A stretch of DNA of 64,000 nt, from the NCBI RefSeq assembly GCF_000349205.1, contig NZ_APHR01000035.1:1-64000 (forward strand), read 5' to 3'. The translations under genes were made by a program, and so were the position numbers. The notes below the pieces were generated by a model that was not told where the DNA came from, made no database searches, and worked only from the letters and a program-made list of their open reading frames with translations. Source of the stretch: Methylophaga lonarensis MPL (lineage in GTDB: Bacteria; Pseudomonadota; Gammaproteobacteria; Nitrosococcales; Methylophagaceae). Positions 1-9,505 of the stretch are shown here, in pieces; within the stretch, counting starts at the first letter, position 1, and each line of letters opens with the position of its first letter.

Positions 1-35
1 GCCCCTGAACCACAGGTGTTTCAGCATTAAATTAC

Positions 36-52
36 TCAGGTCATTGACCTGA
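36..52. repeat. Perfect 8-bp inverted repeat between rpsO and the window edge
   Basis: The 17-base sequence has arms TCAGGTCA and TGACCTGA around a single base. It lies about 55 bases downstream of the rpsO stop codon, where pnp usually follows. No T-run follows on either strand and the one-base loop is too tight for a normal hairpin, so it is more likely a protein-binding palindrome or part of a processing structure than an intrinsic terminator. Function unknown. Confidence 0.4.
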
Positions 53-106
53 TGCCGTTACTCACGACATGGATGATGTACTGTAACTTCGAGCTCACGT
101 CTGCAA

Positions 107-376
107 TTAGCGACGCAGACCCAGATCAGCAATCAAATCACGGTAACGATTGATGTCAGTCTTTTTCAGGTAATCGAGCATCTTGCGACGGCTGCTTACC
201 ATTTTCAACAGACCTTGACGTGAGTGATGATCATGAATGTTTGATTTGAAATGATCAGACAGGTTGGTGATGCGCGCTGTCAGCAACGCGACCTGAATTT
301 CAGCTGAACCTGTATCGCCCTCGCCGCGAGCGTATTTGCTGATGATTTCTTTCTTTTGTTCTGCAGTAATAGACAT
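107..376 (-). CDS. rpsO: 30S ribosomal protein S15
   Basis: Primary 16S rRNA-binding protein of the small-subunit platform, also able to control its own mRNA in enterobacteria. The 89-residue product has the normal S15 length and the conserved stretch [14 protein letters not shown] followed by the rRNA-binding [20 protein letters not shown] region. I start at the ATG ending at 376, preceded by GGAG at good spacing; a longer reading adds 13 unconserved residues. It is the last gene in the window of the rimP-nusA-infB-rbfA-truB-rpsO series; pnp would be expected just outside the left edge. Confidence 0.97.
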   Translation of the reverse strand: MSITAEQKKEIISKYARGEGDTGSAEIQVALLTARITNLSDHFKSNIHDHHSRQGLLKMVSSRRKMLDYLKKTDINRYRDLIADLGLRR

Positions 377-476
377 TAAAAACTCCAACTTTTGTGTGGC
401 GGTGCCACGAGTCAAATTCTGAAATAACCCAGTGCTTTTTCACCGGATTACCCAACGATTTAAAGCGCTGCAAATT

Positions 477-1433
477 TTACCGGCTTTGGCCTTCAGTCAC
501 AAGGTTTTCTTGTGTGCTGCTTTCAGCGAACAGTCGTATCGAGGTTAAAACACCTCCATCACTGATCTGACCCAAACCAAAAAACTGCTGCTGTTCATCA
601 AACAATCGAACAGTTGCGCACGGTGATACGGTTCCCAGCGAAACCGGTTGTCCAAACCGCAATTGTGTGACCTGTGCTTGGTTAAGCCGACATTCAGGCC
701 AGTCAGGTAAAGCTGCTTCGGCAGGAACCAGCCGTGCCATCAGTGCGGATTTTGATTGTTCTGCCAATTGCTGCAAGGCAGATAATGACAGACTGTCTGC
801 CAGTGAAAATCCTGCGGCCTGAGTTCGTCTCAACATCGTCACATGACCAACCGTGCCCAAGGCTACAGCGATGTCCTCAACCAGGGTTCTGATATAGGTG
901 CCCTTGCTGCAACTGACCAGCAACTCAAAACTATCGGCTTGCTGTTCCAGCAACTCAATGCTGTAAATGTTGACAGCGCGCGGTTTGCGTTCGACCTCAA
1001 CACCTTTTCGTGCAAGTTTGTAGAGTGGTTGGCCCTGATGCTTGAGCGCCGAAAACATCGGTGGCACCTGCCACTGTTCACCCAGGAATGACTCCAGCAC
1101 CTGTTTCAATTGCTGCGCAGTAAACTCAGGGATGGCTTTTTGCTCTAGCGTTTGCCCTTCAGAATCGCCGGTATCCGTTAAAATGCCCAACTGGCATCGG
1201 ACATGATAGCTTTTGTCTGCGTCGAGCAAATATCCGGAAAGCTTGGTTGCTTCACCAAGGCAAATTGGCAACACGCCGGTGGCTAGCGGATCGAGATTAC
1301 CGGTATGGCCGGCTTTATTGGCATTAAACAGACGCCTGACTTGCTGCAAGACATGATTGGAACTGTATCCGGTGGGTTTATCAACGATGACCAGACCACT
1401 GATATCACACCCCGTTCGACGACGTCGGGCCAT
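477..1433 (-). CDS. truB: tRNA pseudouridine(55) synthase TruB
   Basis: Isomerises U55 in the T-loop of most tRNAs and acts as a tRNA folding chaperone. The 318-residue protein carries the TruB signature GHTGNLDPLATGVLP with the catalytic aspartate at residue 48, then a GTYIRTL(V)EDI motif and a C-terminal PUA-like region. Its ATG shares one base with the rbfA stop codon, implying translational coupling in the nusA-infB operon. A 100-base gap separates it from rpsO. Nothing unusual. Confidence 0.97.
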   Translation of the reverse strand: MARRRRTGCDISGLVIVDKPTGYSSNHVLQQVRRLFNANKAGHTGNLDPLATGVLPICLGEATKLSGYLLDADKSYHVRCQLGILTDTGDSEGQTLEQKAIPEFTAQQLKQVLESFLGEQWQVPPMFSALKHQGQPLYKLARKGVEVERKPRAVNIYSIELLEQQADSFELLVSCSKGTYIRTLVEDIAVALGTVGHVTMLRRTQAAGFSLADSLSLSALQQLAEQSKSALMARLVPAEAALPDWPECRLNQAQVTQLRFGQPVSLGTVSPCATVRLFDEQQQFFGLGQISDGGVLTSIRLFAESSTQENLVTEGQSR

Positions 1434-1804
1434 CAGTCCTGCTTATTGTCTGCGTTAGCCTTGGCAATCAACGCGTCCATATAAAATCCGCGTTCAAGCG
1501 ATTTGTCGTACAAAAACCTCAGTTCAGGAATATTACGCAGATTCACCCGTTTTCCGAGTGCACGTCGCAAAAATCCAGCGGCGTTTTGCAAGCCTTCAAG
1601 GCAAGTTTCGATGTCCTGTTCGGAATCAAAACCATTGAGACGTGTGACATAAACCTTGCAGTACTTCAGATCCGCAGTCACGTCGGCATGTGACACGGTG
1701 ACCATGCCAACCCGCGGATCTGAGATTTCCTGCTGGATAAGCAGTGCCAGCTCACGCATGACAACTTCACTTATCCGGCTGGTTCGACTGTATTCTTTAG
1801 CCAT
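1433..1804 (-). CDS. rbfA: Ribosome-binding factor A
   Basis: Assembly factor of the 30S subunit that binds near helix 1/44 of 16S rRNA and is needed for late maturation and cold adaptation. The 123-residue product is one KH-fold domain of usual length; it shows the N-terminal R-I-S-E-V-V-M-R-E-L-A pattern and the LRNIPELRFLYDKS motif. It overlaps by single bases with infB upstream and truB downstream, so the three are translationally coupled. Confidence 0.96.
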   Translation of the reverse strand: MAKEYSRTSRISEVVMRELALLIQQEISDPRVGMVTVSHADVTADLKYCKVYVTRLNGFDSEQDIETCLEGLQNAAGFLRRALGKRVNLRNIPELRFLYDKSLERGFYMDALIAKANADNKQD

Positions 1805-4590
1805 TAGAGCGTCGGTTTCATTAATACACGTTCAAAGACTTCGATCTGGTCACCCGGTTTGACGTCTTTATAGTTACGAACACCGATACCACATTCGGTT
1901 CCGGCACTGACTTCATTGACGTCGTCCTTAAAGCGACGCAGTGACTCCAGCTCACCCTCAAATATCACCACGTTATCACGCAGGACACGAATCGGGTTGT
2001 TGCGTTTGACCATGCCTTCCAGCACCAGACAGCCTGCGATATCACCAAATTTCGGTGAACGGAATACATCATCAACCCTCGCAAGACCAATGATTTCGTC
2101 TTTGTAAACAGGCTCTAGCATTCCGGTCATGGCTTTGGTAACCACATCCAGCAAGTCGTAAATAATGCTGAAGTACTGTACGTCGAGACCTTTTTCAGCA
2201 ATTACTTTACGCGCCGTGTTATCTGCACGCACATTGAAGCCAATCAGGATGGCATCTGAAGCCGCGGCCAGCTGAGCATCTGTTTCGTTAATACCACCCA
2301 CACCAGAAGCAATGACACGCACTTGAACCAGGTCGGTTGATAATTTTTGCAGACCTTGGCTAACCGCTTCTGCCGAGCCATGAACGTCAGCTTTAATGAC
2401 CACGTTAAGTGTTTTGACATCACCCGCTTCCATCTTGTTGAACATATCATCAAGTTTGGCAGCCTGTTGCTGAGCCATTTTCATTTCACGGGCGCGTGTC
2501 TGACGGAAGTATGAAATTTCACGTGCTGTGCGTTCGTCTGGTGCTACTTGCAGCTCGTCACCGGCTGCTGGTGTGCTGGAGAGACCCAGTAATTCAACCG
2601 GTGTGGATGGGCCGGCTTGCTCAAGCTGCTGACCGTTTTCGTCAAACAGGGCACGAACACGTCCGTACTCTTGACCAACCACGACAATGTCACCTTTCTT
2701 AAGTGTGCCTTTTTGAACCAGCACTGTGACAACCGTACCACGCCCCTTATCCAGTCGAGCTTCAATCACGGTGCCATTAGCAGGTCCTTCAACCGGGGCC
2801 GTCAGTTCCATGATTTCTGCCTGGAGCGAAATGGCATCCAATAAATCGTCGATACCCTGTCCGGTCAGTGCCGAAACAGGTACAAACTGAACGTCACCAC
2901 CCCAGTCTTCTGGGATGACTTCATGATTCACCAGTTCTTGCTTGACACGATCCGGATTGGCATCCGGCTTGTCCATTTTATTCACAGCCACGATCAATAT
3001 GGATTCAGCCGCTTTGGCATGTTGAATCGCTTCAATGGTTTGTGGCATAACACCATCGTCTGCAGCAACTACCAGCACCACAATATCGGTGACTTTGGCA
3101 CCACGGGAACGCATTTCTGTAAATGCCGCGTGACCGGGTGTATCAAGAAAGGCAATTTCACCACGACTGGTTTCAACCTTGTAGGCACCAATGTGCTGGG
3201 TAATGCCGCCGGCTTCACCTGTGGTCACTTTGGTACGACGAATATAGTCAAGCAGTGAGGTTTTACCGTGGTCAACGTGACCCATGACCGTGACCACCGG
3301 CGCACGCGACTTCAATTCACCGAGATCTTCATCACTGACCGTCAACGCCAGTTCAACTTCGTTGTCCTGAGTTGGTTTCGCAACGTGGCCCATTTCTTCC
3401 ACCACGATGACGGCGGTGTCTTGGTCTAATACCTGATTGATAGTTGCCATGGTACCAAGACCCATCAGTGCCTTGATCACTTCAGCTGCTTTGACTGACA
3501 TTCTCTGTGCCAGATCTGAAACGCTGATTGTTTCAGGTACGCTGACTTCACGAACTACCGGCGCTGTAGGCATGGAAAAGCCATGCTCCCCAGCCGTATC
3601 ACGTACCGCGCCGCGTGGCTGGCTGACACCTTTTTTCTTCTTGCGGCGACCGGTTTTACCTTCGCTTACATGCAGTTCTTTTCGTTCGAACTCATCATCA
3701 CGCTGGAATTTTCCACGTTTTGCCGGCTTATCTTTGGCGTGAACTCGCGCATCGCCTTCTTTCTGACGTTCAGCTTTTTGTTCTTTAGCCTGAACTTCAG
3801 CAGCGGCTTGTTTTGCTTCTTCACGCGCTTTTTCGAGCGCTTCCTCTTCTTCGCGAGCTTTACGGCGAGCTTCGAGTGCTTTTTCAGCATCAATCCGAGC
3901 CAAATTGGCTGCTCGACGCTTGGCGTCGGCTTCTTCAAGCTTCTTATGCGCCAACTGCGAGGCAGTCAATGCTGGTTCCTGATTTTGAGACTTTTGAGTT
4001 TTAGCAGGTGGCTCCTCAGCTGCGGCTTTAGCTTCCTCCGCCAGGGCTCTTTGCTCTTCTTCCGCAGCAAGTCGTGCTTCTTCTGCCGCTTGTTTTTCAG
4101 CTTCTATCGCGGCGGCAACGGCTGCTGCTTCACGATCAGCGGCTTCCTGCTCCATCAAGCGCTCACGCTGCTGTTGCGCTTCCAGTTCCTGCTGCTGCAG
4201 TTTTGCAGCTTCTGCTGCCGCATCTTCTGCTTCTTTTTGCTTGAGGAGTTCTGCTGCAGCTGCTGCCTCTTCGGTTTCGCTACGCTTGATATAAGTACGT
4301 TTTTTTCTCACCTCGACACTGACGCTTTTACCCGCCCGCGTCGGACCAGCAAGTTTAATTTCACTGACAGATTTACGCTTGAGCGTGATTTTTTTAGGTG
4401 TGACGGAGGCTCCGTCAGCACTTTTGCCATGTCGCTGTTGCAAAAACTGTAACAGGGTTTGCTTTTGTTCTTCGGTAATCAAATCATCAGGCTGCGAAAC
4501 CTTGATTCCCGCCTCGTTGAGCTGATCAACCAGACGCTCTGCTGTTATACCGACTGTGCCAGCCAGGTCTTTGACCTTCATGTCACTCAT
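1804..4590 (-). CDS. infB: Translation initiation factor IF-2
   Basis: GTPase that brings initiator fMet-tRNA to the 30S subunit and promotes subunit joining. The 928 residues contain an IF2_N domain at about 1-50, a long Ala/Glu/Lys-rich helical linker at about 105-275, a basic segment to about 330, a second IF2_N domain at about 352-400, and the G domain starting with GHVDHGKT at 437-444, followed by DTPGH and NKMD motifs and the C-terminal fMet-tRNA-binding domains. The linker's biased composition generates long antisense open frames that are not genes. The initiator tRNA gene lies upstream in the same cluster. Confidence 0.97.
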   Translation of the reverse strand: MSDMKVKDLAGTVGITAERLVDQLNEAGIKVSQPDDLITEEQKQTLLQFLQQRHGKSADGASVTPKKITLKRKSVSEIKLAGPTRAGKSVSVEVRKKRTYIKRSETEEAAAAAELLKQKEAEDAAAEAAKLQQQELEAQQQRERLMEQEAADREAAAVAAAIEAEKQAAEEARLAAEEEQRALAEEAKAAAEEPPAKTQKSQNQEPALTASQLAHKKLEEADAKRRAANLARIDAEKALEARRKAREEEEALEKAREEAKQAAAEVQAKEQKAERQKEGDARVHAKDKPAKRGKFQRDDEFERKELHVSEGKTGRRKKKKGVSQPRGAVRDTAGEHGFSMPTAPVVREVSVPETISVSDLAQRMSVKAAEVIKALMGLGTMATINQVLDQDTAVIVVEEMGHVAKPTQDNEVELALTVSDEDLGELKSRAPVVTVMGHVDHGKTSLLDYIRRTKVTTGEAGGITQHIGAYKVETSRGEIAFLDTPGHAAFTEMRSRGAKVTDIVVLVVAADDGVMPQTIEAIQHAKAAESILIVAVNKMDKPDANPDRVKQELVNHEVIPEDWGGDVQFVPVSALTGQGIDDLLDAISLQAEIMELTAPVEGPANGTVIEARLDKGRGTVVTVLVQKGTLKKGDIVVVGQEYGRVRALFDENGQQLEQAGPSTPVELLGLSSTPAAGDELQVAPDERTAREISYFRQTRAREMKMAQQQAAKLDDMFNKMEAGDVKTLNVVIKADVHGSAEAVSQGLQKLSTDLVQVRVIASGVGGINETDAQLAAASDAILIGFNVRADNTARKVIAEKGLDVQYFSIIYDLLDVVTKAMTGMLEPVYKDEIIGLARVDDVFRSPKFGDIAGCLVLEGMVKRNNPIRVLRDNVVIFEGELESLRRFKDDVNEVSAGTECGIGVRNYKDVKPGDQIEVFERVLMKPTL

Positions 4591-4611
4591 TGGTTACTCC
4601 CCTGCTTTTCT

Positions 4612-6108
4612 TTATTCGTTCGCAAACCAGGATTCTCTGGCTTTCATGATGAGTGCTGCAGCCTGTGCTTCATCAACAGATGCGATTTCAACCAATTCAT
4701 CAACAGACTGTTCAGCCAGATCATCCAGTGTCGCGACCCCCTTGCTGGCCAGAATCAATGCCAGCTCGGTTGTCATACCTTCCATATCAAGAAGGTCCTG
4801 TTGAGGTTCGGCCGACTCTAATTGCTCTTCACTGGCGATAGCACGTGTCAGCAGTACATCGCGAGCACGTGATCTCAGCTCTGCAACAATATCTTCATCA
4901 AACTCTTCGATATCCAGCATTTCCTGTTCTGGAACGTAGGCAACTTCTTCGAGTGAAGAAAAACCTTCCTGAGCCAGAATGAGAGCAACGTCTTCATCAA
5001 CGTCCAGATCAGCCATGAATGTCTGAATCAGTGCACTGATTTCAGTTTCTGCCTTTTTGTCTGCATCAGAGGCAGACATCACGTTTAATTCCCAGCCGGT
5101 CAACTGACTGGCCAGACGTACGTTTTGTCCATTTCGGCCAATCGCCTGTGACAGCTGTCCGTCTTCAACGGCAATATCCATGCTGTGTGCATCTTCATCA
5201 ACGACGATAGACTGGACTTCAGCTGGCGCCATGGCATTGATAGCAAAACGGGCAGGATCTTTATCCCATAAAATAATGTCGACACGCTCACCAGCCAGTT
5301 CATTGGTCACTGCCTGAACACGGGAGCCCCGCATGCCAACGCAGGCACCGACAGGATCGATACGTGATTCATGAGCCAGAACCGCAATCTTAGCGCGCAA
5401 ACCTGGATCTCTAGCCGCACCTTTAACTTCAATCAAGCCATCGGCAATTTCTGGTACTTCCAGTTTGAACAATTCAATCAGTAATTCTGGTGCTACACGA
5501 CTGACGATAAGCTGTGGACCGCGACCTTCAGGACGAATCTCTTTCAAATAACCGCGGATACGGTCACCGGAGCGAAAGTTCTCACGGGGAATCATTTCTT
5601 CGCGTGGCAGGAAAGCCTCAGCATTAGCACCCAAATCCAGTGTTACATTGCCACGCTCAACGCGCTTGACCGTGCCGTGGATCATTTGACCCAGCTTTTC
5701 ACGGTACAGATCAACGACTTGAGCACGCTCTGCTTCACGTACTTTCTGGACAATCACCTGCTTGGCAGTTTGAGCTGCAATACGGCCGAACTCAACTGAT
5801 TCCATGGGTTCACGAATGTAACCACCGACTTCAGCAGCGGCGTCTTTTTTCAGTGCATCGGTCAGTTTGATTTCGATTTCTGGTGACTCCAGGGCTTCTT
5901 CAGAGTCTTCCACGATAAGCCACTGACGGAAGGTTTCGTAGTTTCCTGTGATTCGGTCGATCGCAACATGGGCGTCGATTTCCATTTCATAGCGTTTACG
6001 GGTAGCCATTGCAAGAGCAGCTTCTACTGCCTGGAAAATAACTTCCTTAGCCACGCCTTTTTCGTTAGACATGGCATCTACAACCAGTAATATTTCTTTA
6101 TTGTTCAT
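4612..6108 (-). CDS. nusA: Transcription termination/antitermination protein NusA
   Basis: RNA polymerase-associated factor for pausing, intrinsic termination and antitermination. The N-terminal polymerase-binding domain is followed by an S1 domain (around [17 protein letters not shown]), KH domains ([14 protein letters not shown] and [14 protein letters not shown]), and two acidic C-terminal repeats, as in gammaproteobacteria. I use the ATG at 6108, with a GGGGG ribosome-binding run upstream; a GTG one codon earlier is possible. It is 498 residues long and 21 bases upstream of infB, 75 bases downstream of rimP. Confidence 0.96.
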   Translation of the reverse strand: MNNKEILLVVDAMSNEKGVAKEVIFQAVEAALAMATRKRYEMEIDAHVAIDRITGNYETFRQWLIVEDSEEALESPEIEIKLTDALKKDAAAEVGGYIREPMESVEFGRIAAQTAKQVIVQKVREAERAQVVDLYREKLGQMIHGTVKRVERGNVTLDLGANAEAFLPREEMIPRENFRSGDRIRGYLKEIRPEGRGPQLIVSRVAPELLIELFKLEVPEIADGLIEVKGAARDPGLRAKIAVLAHESRIDPVGACVGMRGSRVQAVTNELAGERVDIILWDKDPARFAINAMAPAEVQSIVVDEDAHSMDIAVEDGQLSQAIGRNGQNVRLASQLTGWELNVMSASDADKKAETEISALIQTFMADLDVDEDVALILAQEGFSSLEEVAYVPEQEMLDIEEFDEDIVAELRSRARDVLLTRAIASEEQLESAEPQQDLLDMEGMTTELALILASKGVATLDDLAEQSVDELVEIASVDEAQAAALIMKARESWFANE

Positions 6109-6183
6109 CACGCCCCCAGAGGATCATCACATCATGTGTGTCCAATCCAAGTTTTTACATTAACCGCAAATAATACGCTTTTT

Positions 6184-6630
6184 TCAGGCAACAAGTCTTG
6201 CTTTGGCTAACCTGCCAAGTGGTAGTGCGTAGACTTCTCCATCAACCTCAATCAATATTTCACCGTCACTGAAGCCTTGAAGAATCCCTCTGAAATTCCT
6301 CCGTCCCTGTACCGGTAACTTCATGGTAATCCTGGCTTCTGCACCAACAAATCGTTCGAAATCCCGTGCCTTGAACAAAGGACGGTCAAAACCGGGAGAT
6401 GAAATTTCCAGCGCATAGGCTTGTTTGATTGGGTCTTCAACATCAAGAACACCACTGACCTGGTGACTGACTCGTTCGCAGTCTTCGATGCTGATACCTT
6501 GTGATGAGTCGATGTACACCCGCAATACCGGCGATTGACCACCCTGGATATACTCGACGCCCACCAGCTCGTAACCGAGTGATTCGATCGGCGCCTCAAT
6601 GAGTTGTTCGATTTGATCCGTGACTGCCAT
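6184..6630 (-). CDS. rimP: Ribosome maturation factor RimP
   Basis: Late 30S assembly factor. Family landmarks are the N-terminal LGYELVGVEYIQGG strand, SHQVSGVLDVEDPI, and LEISSPGFDRPLF. I start at the ATG at 6630 (148 residues), which aligns with the usual RimP start; a longer frame would begin inside a terminator hairpin (6648-6670) and gives an unconserved Phe-rich leader. The ribosome-binding site is weak (GGCG). The start codon is only 18 bases beyond the terminator T-run, an unusually short spacing that suggests read-through from the tRNA promoter or a structured start region. Confidence 0.94.
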   Translation of the reverse strand: MAVTDQIEQLIEAPIESLGYELVGVEYIQGGQSPVLRVYIDSSQGISIEDCERVSHQVSGVLDVEDPIKQAYALEISSPGFDRPLFKARDFERFVGAEARITMKLPVQGRRNFRGILQGFSDGEILIEVDGEVYALPLGRLAKARLVA

Positions 6631-6647
6631 AAGCATCGCCAATACGT

Positions 6648-6670
6648 AAAAAAAAAAGGGCCATCGGCCC
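6648..6670 (-). terminator. Intrinsic terminator between tRNA-fMet and rimP (distal)
   Basis: On the minus strand a GGGCC/GGCCC stem with a GAT loop is followed directly by a run of ten T residues. It is the second of two terminators after the initiator tRNA and ends 18 bases before the rimP start codon, so transcripts reaching rimP must read through or start very late. It could act as an attenuator for the nusA operon. Confidence 0.8.
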
Positions 6671-6691
6671 AATTTAAATCTCTAGAAAGAC

Positions 6692-6710
6692 AAAAACCCC
6701 ATTGAGGGGT
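6692..6710 (-). terminator. Intrinsic terminator after tRNA-fMet (proximal)
   Basis: On the minus strand ACCCC and GGGGT arms enclose TCAAT, followed by TTTTG. It lies 16 bases after the encoded CCA end of the initiator tRNA. Together with the distal hairpin it forms a tandem terminator. Confidence 0.7.
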
Positions 6711-6725
6711 CTCTGATCATTTAAT

Positions 6726-6802
<77 letters not shown>

Positions 6803-6818
6803 CCTGATTAGACTGCGC

Positions 6819-6847
6819 ATTATACATAGCAGCTATTGGCTTAGCAA
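6819..6847 (-). promoter_or_regulatory. Sigma-70 promoter for the initiator tRNA
   Basis: On the minus strand TTGCTA and a perfect TATAAT are separated by 17 bases. A G+C-rich discriminator (GCGCAGTC) follows, typical of stringently controlled stable-RNA promoters, and the predicted start is about 10 bases before the mature tRNA 5' end. It may also supply rimP-nusA-infB transcription by read-through. Confidence 0.8.
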
Positions 6848-6856
6848 GCCTGATTC

Positions 6857-8260
6857 TTAATTCTCTTTGAGTTTTCGGGTCAGCGTATTTCTGCCCCAAC
6901 CGAGCAGCTTGGCAGCTTCTTGTCGTTTGCCTGCGGTTTTCTCAAGTGCCACTTCCATTAACAGCTGTTCAACCATGGGCACCACATCTGCCAATACGCC
7001 TTCCTGACCACTCAACGCCCGGGCAGATGCCCATTGTCTGAACAGGTGTTTCCAGTCGCTATTACCACGCCCGGTGTTTTCTGATGTGTCCACGGTCAAC
7101 TCAACCGGCAGGTCGTCCATTTCAACCACTTGGCCGGGTGACATCACGGTCAACCAGCGACAGGTATTTTCCAATTGACGCACGTTACCAGGCCATGACA
7201 GTTGTGAAAGGTAGTTTTCTACTTCTGTTGAGACACTCTTCGGTGCCATATCCAATTCACGTGCCGCCTTGGTCAGAAAGTATGAGACCAGTGCCGGAAT
7301 ATCTTCGCGGCGTTCGCGAAGGGCTGGAATATGAATTCGAATGACATTAAGGCGGTGGAATAAATCTTCACGAAATTCTCCCCGCTCAACGCGTTGTTCC
7401 AGATTTTGATGGGTGGCGGCGATAATCCTGACATCCGCCCTGACGGCAGTATGCCCACCGACCCGAAAAAACTCGCCATCCGACAACACCCGCAACAAAC
7501 GGGTTTGCAACTCAAGTGGCATATCCCCTATCTCGTCGAGAAACAGCGTGCCACTATCGGCTTGTTCAAAACGTCCTTTGCGCTGCACATGAGCACCAGT
7601 AAAAGCCCCTTTTTCATGGCCAAACAATTCTGACTCCATCAATTCTTTTGGAATTGCCGCCATGTTGAGTGCAATAAATGGCGCTTGCCGTCTTGGGCTG
7701 TGTTTGTGCAGTGCATGCGCGACCAGCTCCTTGCCGGTACCGGATTCGCCGTTGATGAGTACCGTGATGTTGGATCGCGCCAACCGGCCAATCGCGCGAA
7801 ACACTTCCTGCATAGCCGGGGCTTCACCGATAATGTCATTTGAAACACTGATTTGTTCGGCAGGATTTTGGTGCTGTGACTGATGGTGCGCAATAGCACG
7901 CTGAACCAGTTCTACCGCCTCATCCACGTCAAAAGGCTTGGGCAGGTATTCAAATGCACCACCTTCGTAGACTGAAACGGCACTATCCAGATCTGAATAG
8001 GCAGTCATAATAATGACCGGTAAGTCTGGATGTTGCTGCTTAATGTCCGAAAGCAACTCAAGTCCATTAATCCCTGGCATCCGAATATCACTGATCAGCA
8101 CATCAGGTCGCTGATTGTCAGCCTTATTGATCTCATCGGATACCGTATCAGCCGTTTCAAAGGCACGCACGCTGATATCTACAGCTTCCAATGCTTTTTG
8201 TAATACCCACCTAATCGAACGGTCATCATCAACTATCCATGCTATTGCTTTAGCGGCCAC
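6857..8260 (-). CDS. ntrC: Nitrogen regulation response regulator NtrC (GlnG)
   Basis: Sigma-54-dependent activator of nitrogen-assimilation genes. Domains in order: receiver (acidic DDD at 11-13, phospho-acceptor Asp58 in SDIRMPG), AAA+ domain with the Walker A GESGTGKE, the sigma-54 contact loop GAFTGA and the Walker B FLDEIG, and a Fis-type helix-turn-helix ending in NTLTRKLKEN. The 467-residue length is normal. It overlaps the end of ntrB by 11 bases, so the pair is co-translated. Matching NtrC sites are visible at the glnA promoter about 3 kb away. Confidence 0.96.
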   Translation of the reverse strand: MAAKAIAWIVDDDRSIRWVLQKALEAVDISVRAFETADTVSDEINKADNQRPDVLISDIRMPGINGLELLSDIKQQHPDLPVIIMTAYSDLDSAVSVYEGGAFEYLPKPFDVDEAVELVQRAIAHHQSQHQNPAEQISVSNDIIGEAPAMQEVFRAIGRLARSNITVLINGESGTGKELVAHALHKHSPRRQAPFIALNMAAIPKELMESELFGHEKGAFTGAHVQRKGRFEQADSGTLFLDEIGDMPLELQTRLLRVLSDGEFFRVGGHTAVRADVRIIAATHQNLEQRVERGEFREDLFHRLNVIRIHIPALRERREDIPALVSYFLTKAARELDMAPKSVSTEVENYLSQLSWPGNVRQLENTCRWLTVMSPGQVVEMDDLPVELTVDTSENTGRGNSDWKHLFRQWASARALSGQEGVLADVVPMVEQLLMEVALEKTAGKRQEAAKLLGWGRNTLTRKLKEN

Positions 8261-9305
8261 GAGCTAACTCCAAAGGAAAAATCACTGAAAATATGGTTTC
8301 ACCGGGGTGACTACTGCAGGCGACAGTCCCCCCATTTCGCTGTACAAGATTTTGCACCAGATACAGCCCAAGTCCGGTGCCATCGGCACGCCCTGTCACC
8401 AGAGGATAAAAAAGACTGTCCTGTAACTTTTTGGGAATACCGGGTCCGTTGTCCTGAACTTCAACCAACACACCAAGGCGATGAAAACTCTTGTCGATGG
8501 TAATGTTGCGCTGTATGCGAGTACGCAGAATGATGACACCGGCCCCATGCATCGCCTGCACAGCATTACGAACGATGTTGAGAAATATCTGAATCAGTTG
8601 ATCAAAATCTGCAAACAAGTCAGGAATGCTGGGATCGTAATCCACTTTGAAGCGCAGCCGCTCATCTACTTCGATATCAACCAACTGCCGAACACGCTGC
8701 AACACCTCATGAATATTGACTGATTGTTTCTCAGATTGTTGATAAGGACCCAGCATTCTATTCATCAGGTTTTGCAGACGATCAGCTTCACTGATGATGA
8801 TTCGGGTGTATTCCTTGAGATCGTCAGAGTCGAGCTGACGCTCGAGTAGCTGTGCAGCGCCTCGAAGACCACCCAAAGGATTTTTGATTTCATGTGCCAG
8901 GCCGCGCACGACTTGTTGTTGTGTGTGCAGATTTTCATCACGATTAATGCGTAACTGATAGTCCAGCTGTGAGAGCTCAATCAACAGAAATGATTCATCA
9001 ATATCCATAGGCTTGATGGCACAGTCCACCATGATTTCACCGTTGGCAGGCAGAAAAAGCTGCACCTCACGCTCGATCAGTGGCTGGCCGGTTTTAATCA
9101 CCCGATCAATGCTGGCAAGCAACCTCACTTCACCAGGAATCAGCGTTTGAAAAGGCAAGAATTCCGCCTGCCGTTGACTCATTTCGAACATCACTTCGGT
9201 CGCAGTATTGATGTAACAGACACGTAACGAGGTATCCAGCACCAGTACCGCGGTGGTGAGATTTTCCAACACATCGCATGAGGCAATTGTTTTATTGAAT
9301 TTCAT
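8250..9305 (-). CDS. glnL: Nitrogen regulation sensor histidine kinase NtrB (GlnL)
   Basis: Cytoplasmic kinase/phosphatase that sets NtrC phosphorylation in response to the PII protein. It has an N-terminal PAS domain (about 10-110), the H-box GLAHEIKNPLGGLRGAAQ with His138, and ATP-binding N and G boxes (NAVQA, DNGPGIPKK, GTGLGLYLVQ). No membrane segment, as expected for NtrB. The 351-residue length is normal. A 200-base gap upstream contains one NtrC-type operator; downstream it overlaps ntrC. Confidence 0.95.
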   Translation of the reverse strand: MKFNKTIASCDVLENLTTAVLVLDTSLRVCYINTATEVMFEMSQRQAEFLPFQTLIPGEVRLLASIDRVIKTGQPLIEREVQLFLPANGEIMVDCAIKPMDIDESFLLIELSQLDYQLRINRDENLHTQQQVVRGLAHEIKNPLGGLRGAAQLLERQLDSDDLKEYTRIIISEADRLQNLMNRMLGPYQQSEKQSVNIHEVLQRVRQLVDIEVDERLRFKVDYDPSIPDLFADFDQLIQIFLNIVRNAVQAMHGAGVIILRTRIQRNITIDKSFHRLGVLVEVQDNGPGIPKKLQDSLFYPLVTGRADGTGLGLYLVQNLVQRNGGTVACSSHPGETIFSVIFPLELARGR

Positions 9306-9471
9306 TCAACTGAGTTCCAGAACATGCCCCGTTGGAAGCAAAAATCACTCCACAAACTTGCATATCACAAGCGTATATCACTAAGCGATTGATTTGCTGT
9401 GCAATCACAACCAATCAGGATGAAAAGACTTTGGCTAAGATAACAGATTTTGAGGATATGACCGTTATTGT

Positions 9472-9488
9472 TGCACCGTATTGGTGCG
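9472..9488. promoter_or_regulatory. Predicted NtrC binding site upstream of ntrB
   Basis: TGCACCGTATTGGTGCG matches the enterobacterial NtrC consensus TGCAC-N5-TGGTGCA at all but the last base. It is centred about 175 bases upstream of the ntrB start and just after the DUF4124 stop. No sigma-54 element with proper GG-N10-GC spacing is visible nearby, so it could be autoregulatory (repressing a sigma-70 promoter) rather than activating. Confidence 0.65.
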
Positions 9489-9505
9489 GACAAAAACTCA
9501 ACAAG

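Noticed and set aside
3583-4452. 289-codon plus-strand frame opposite infB
   Set aside because: It is the antisense of the Ala/Glu/Lys-rich linker of IF-2 and reads as a low-complexity Phe/Ser/Leu string; no ribosome-binding site or family resemblance.
9380-9420. Sigma-54 promoter upstream of ntrB
   Set aside because: The candidate TGG...TTGCA has only eight bases between GG and GC; ten are needed.
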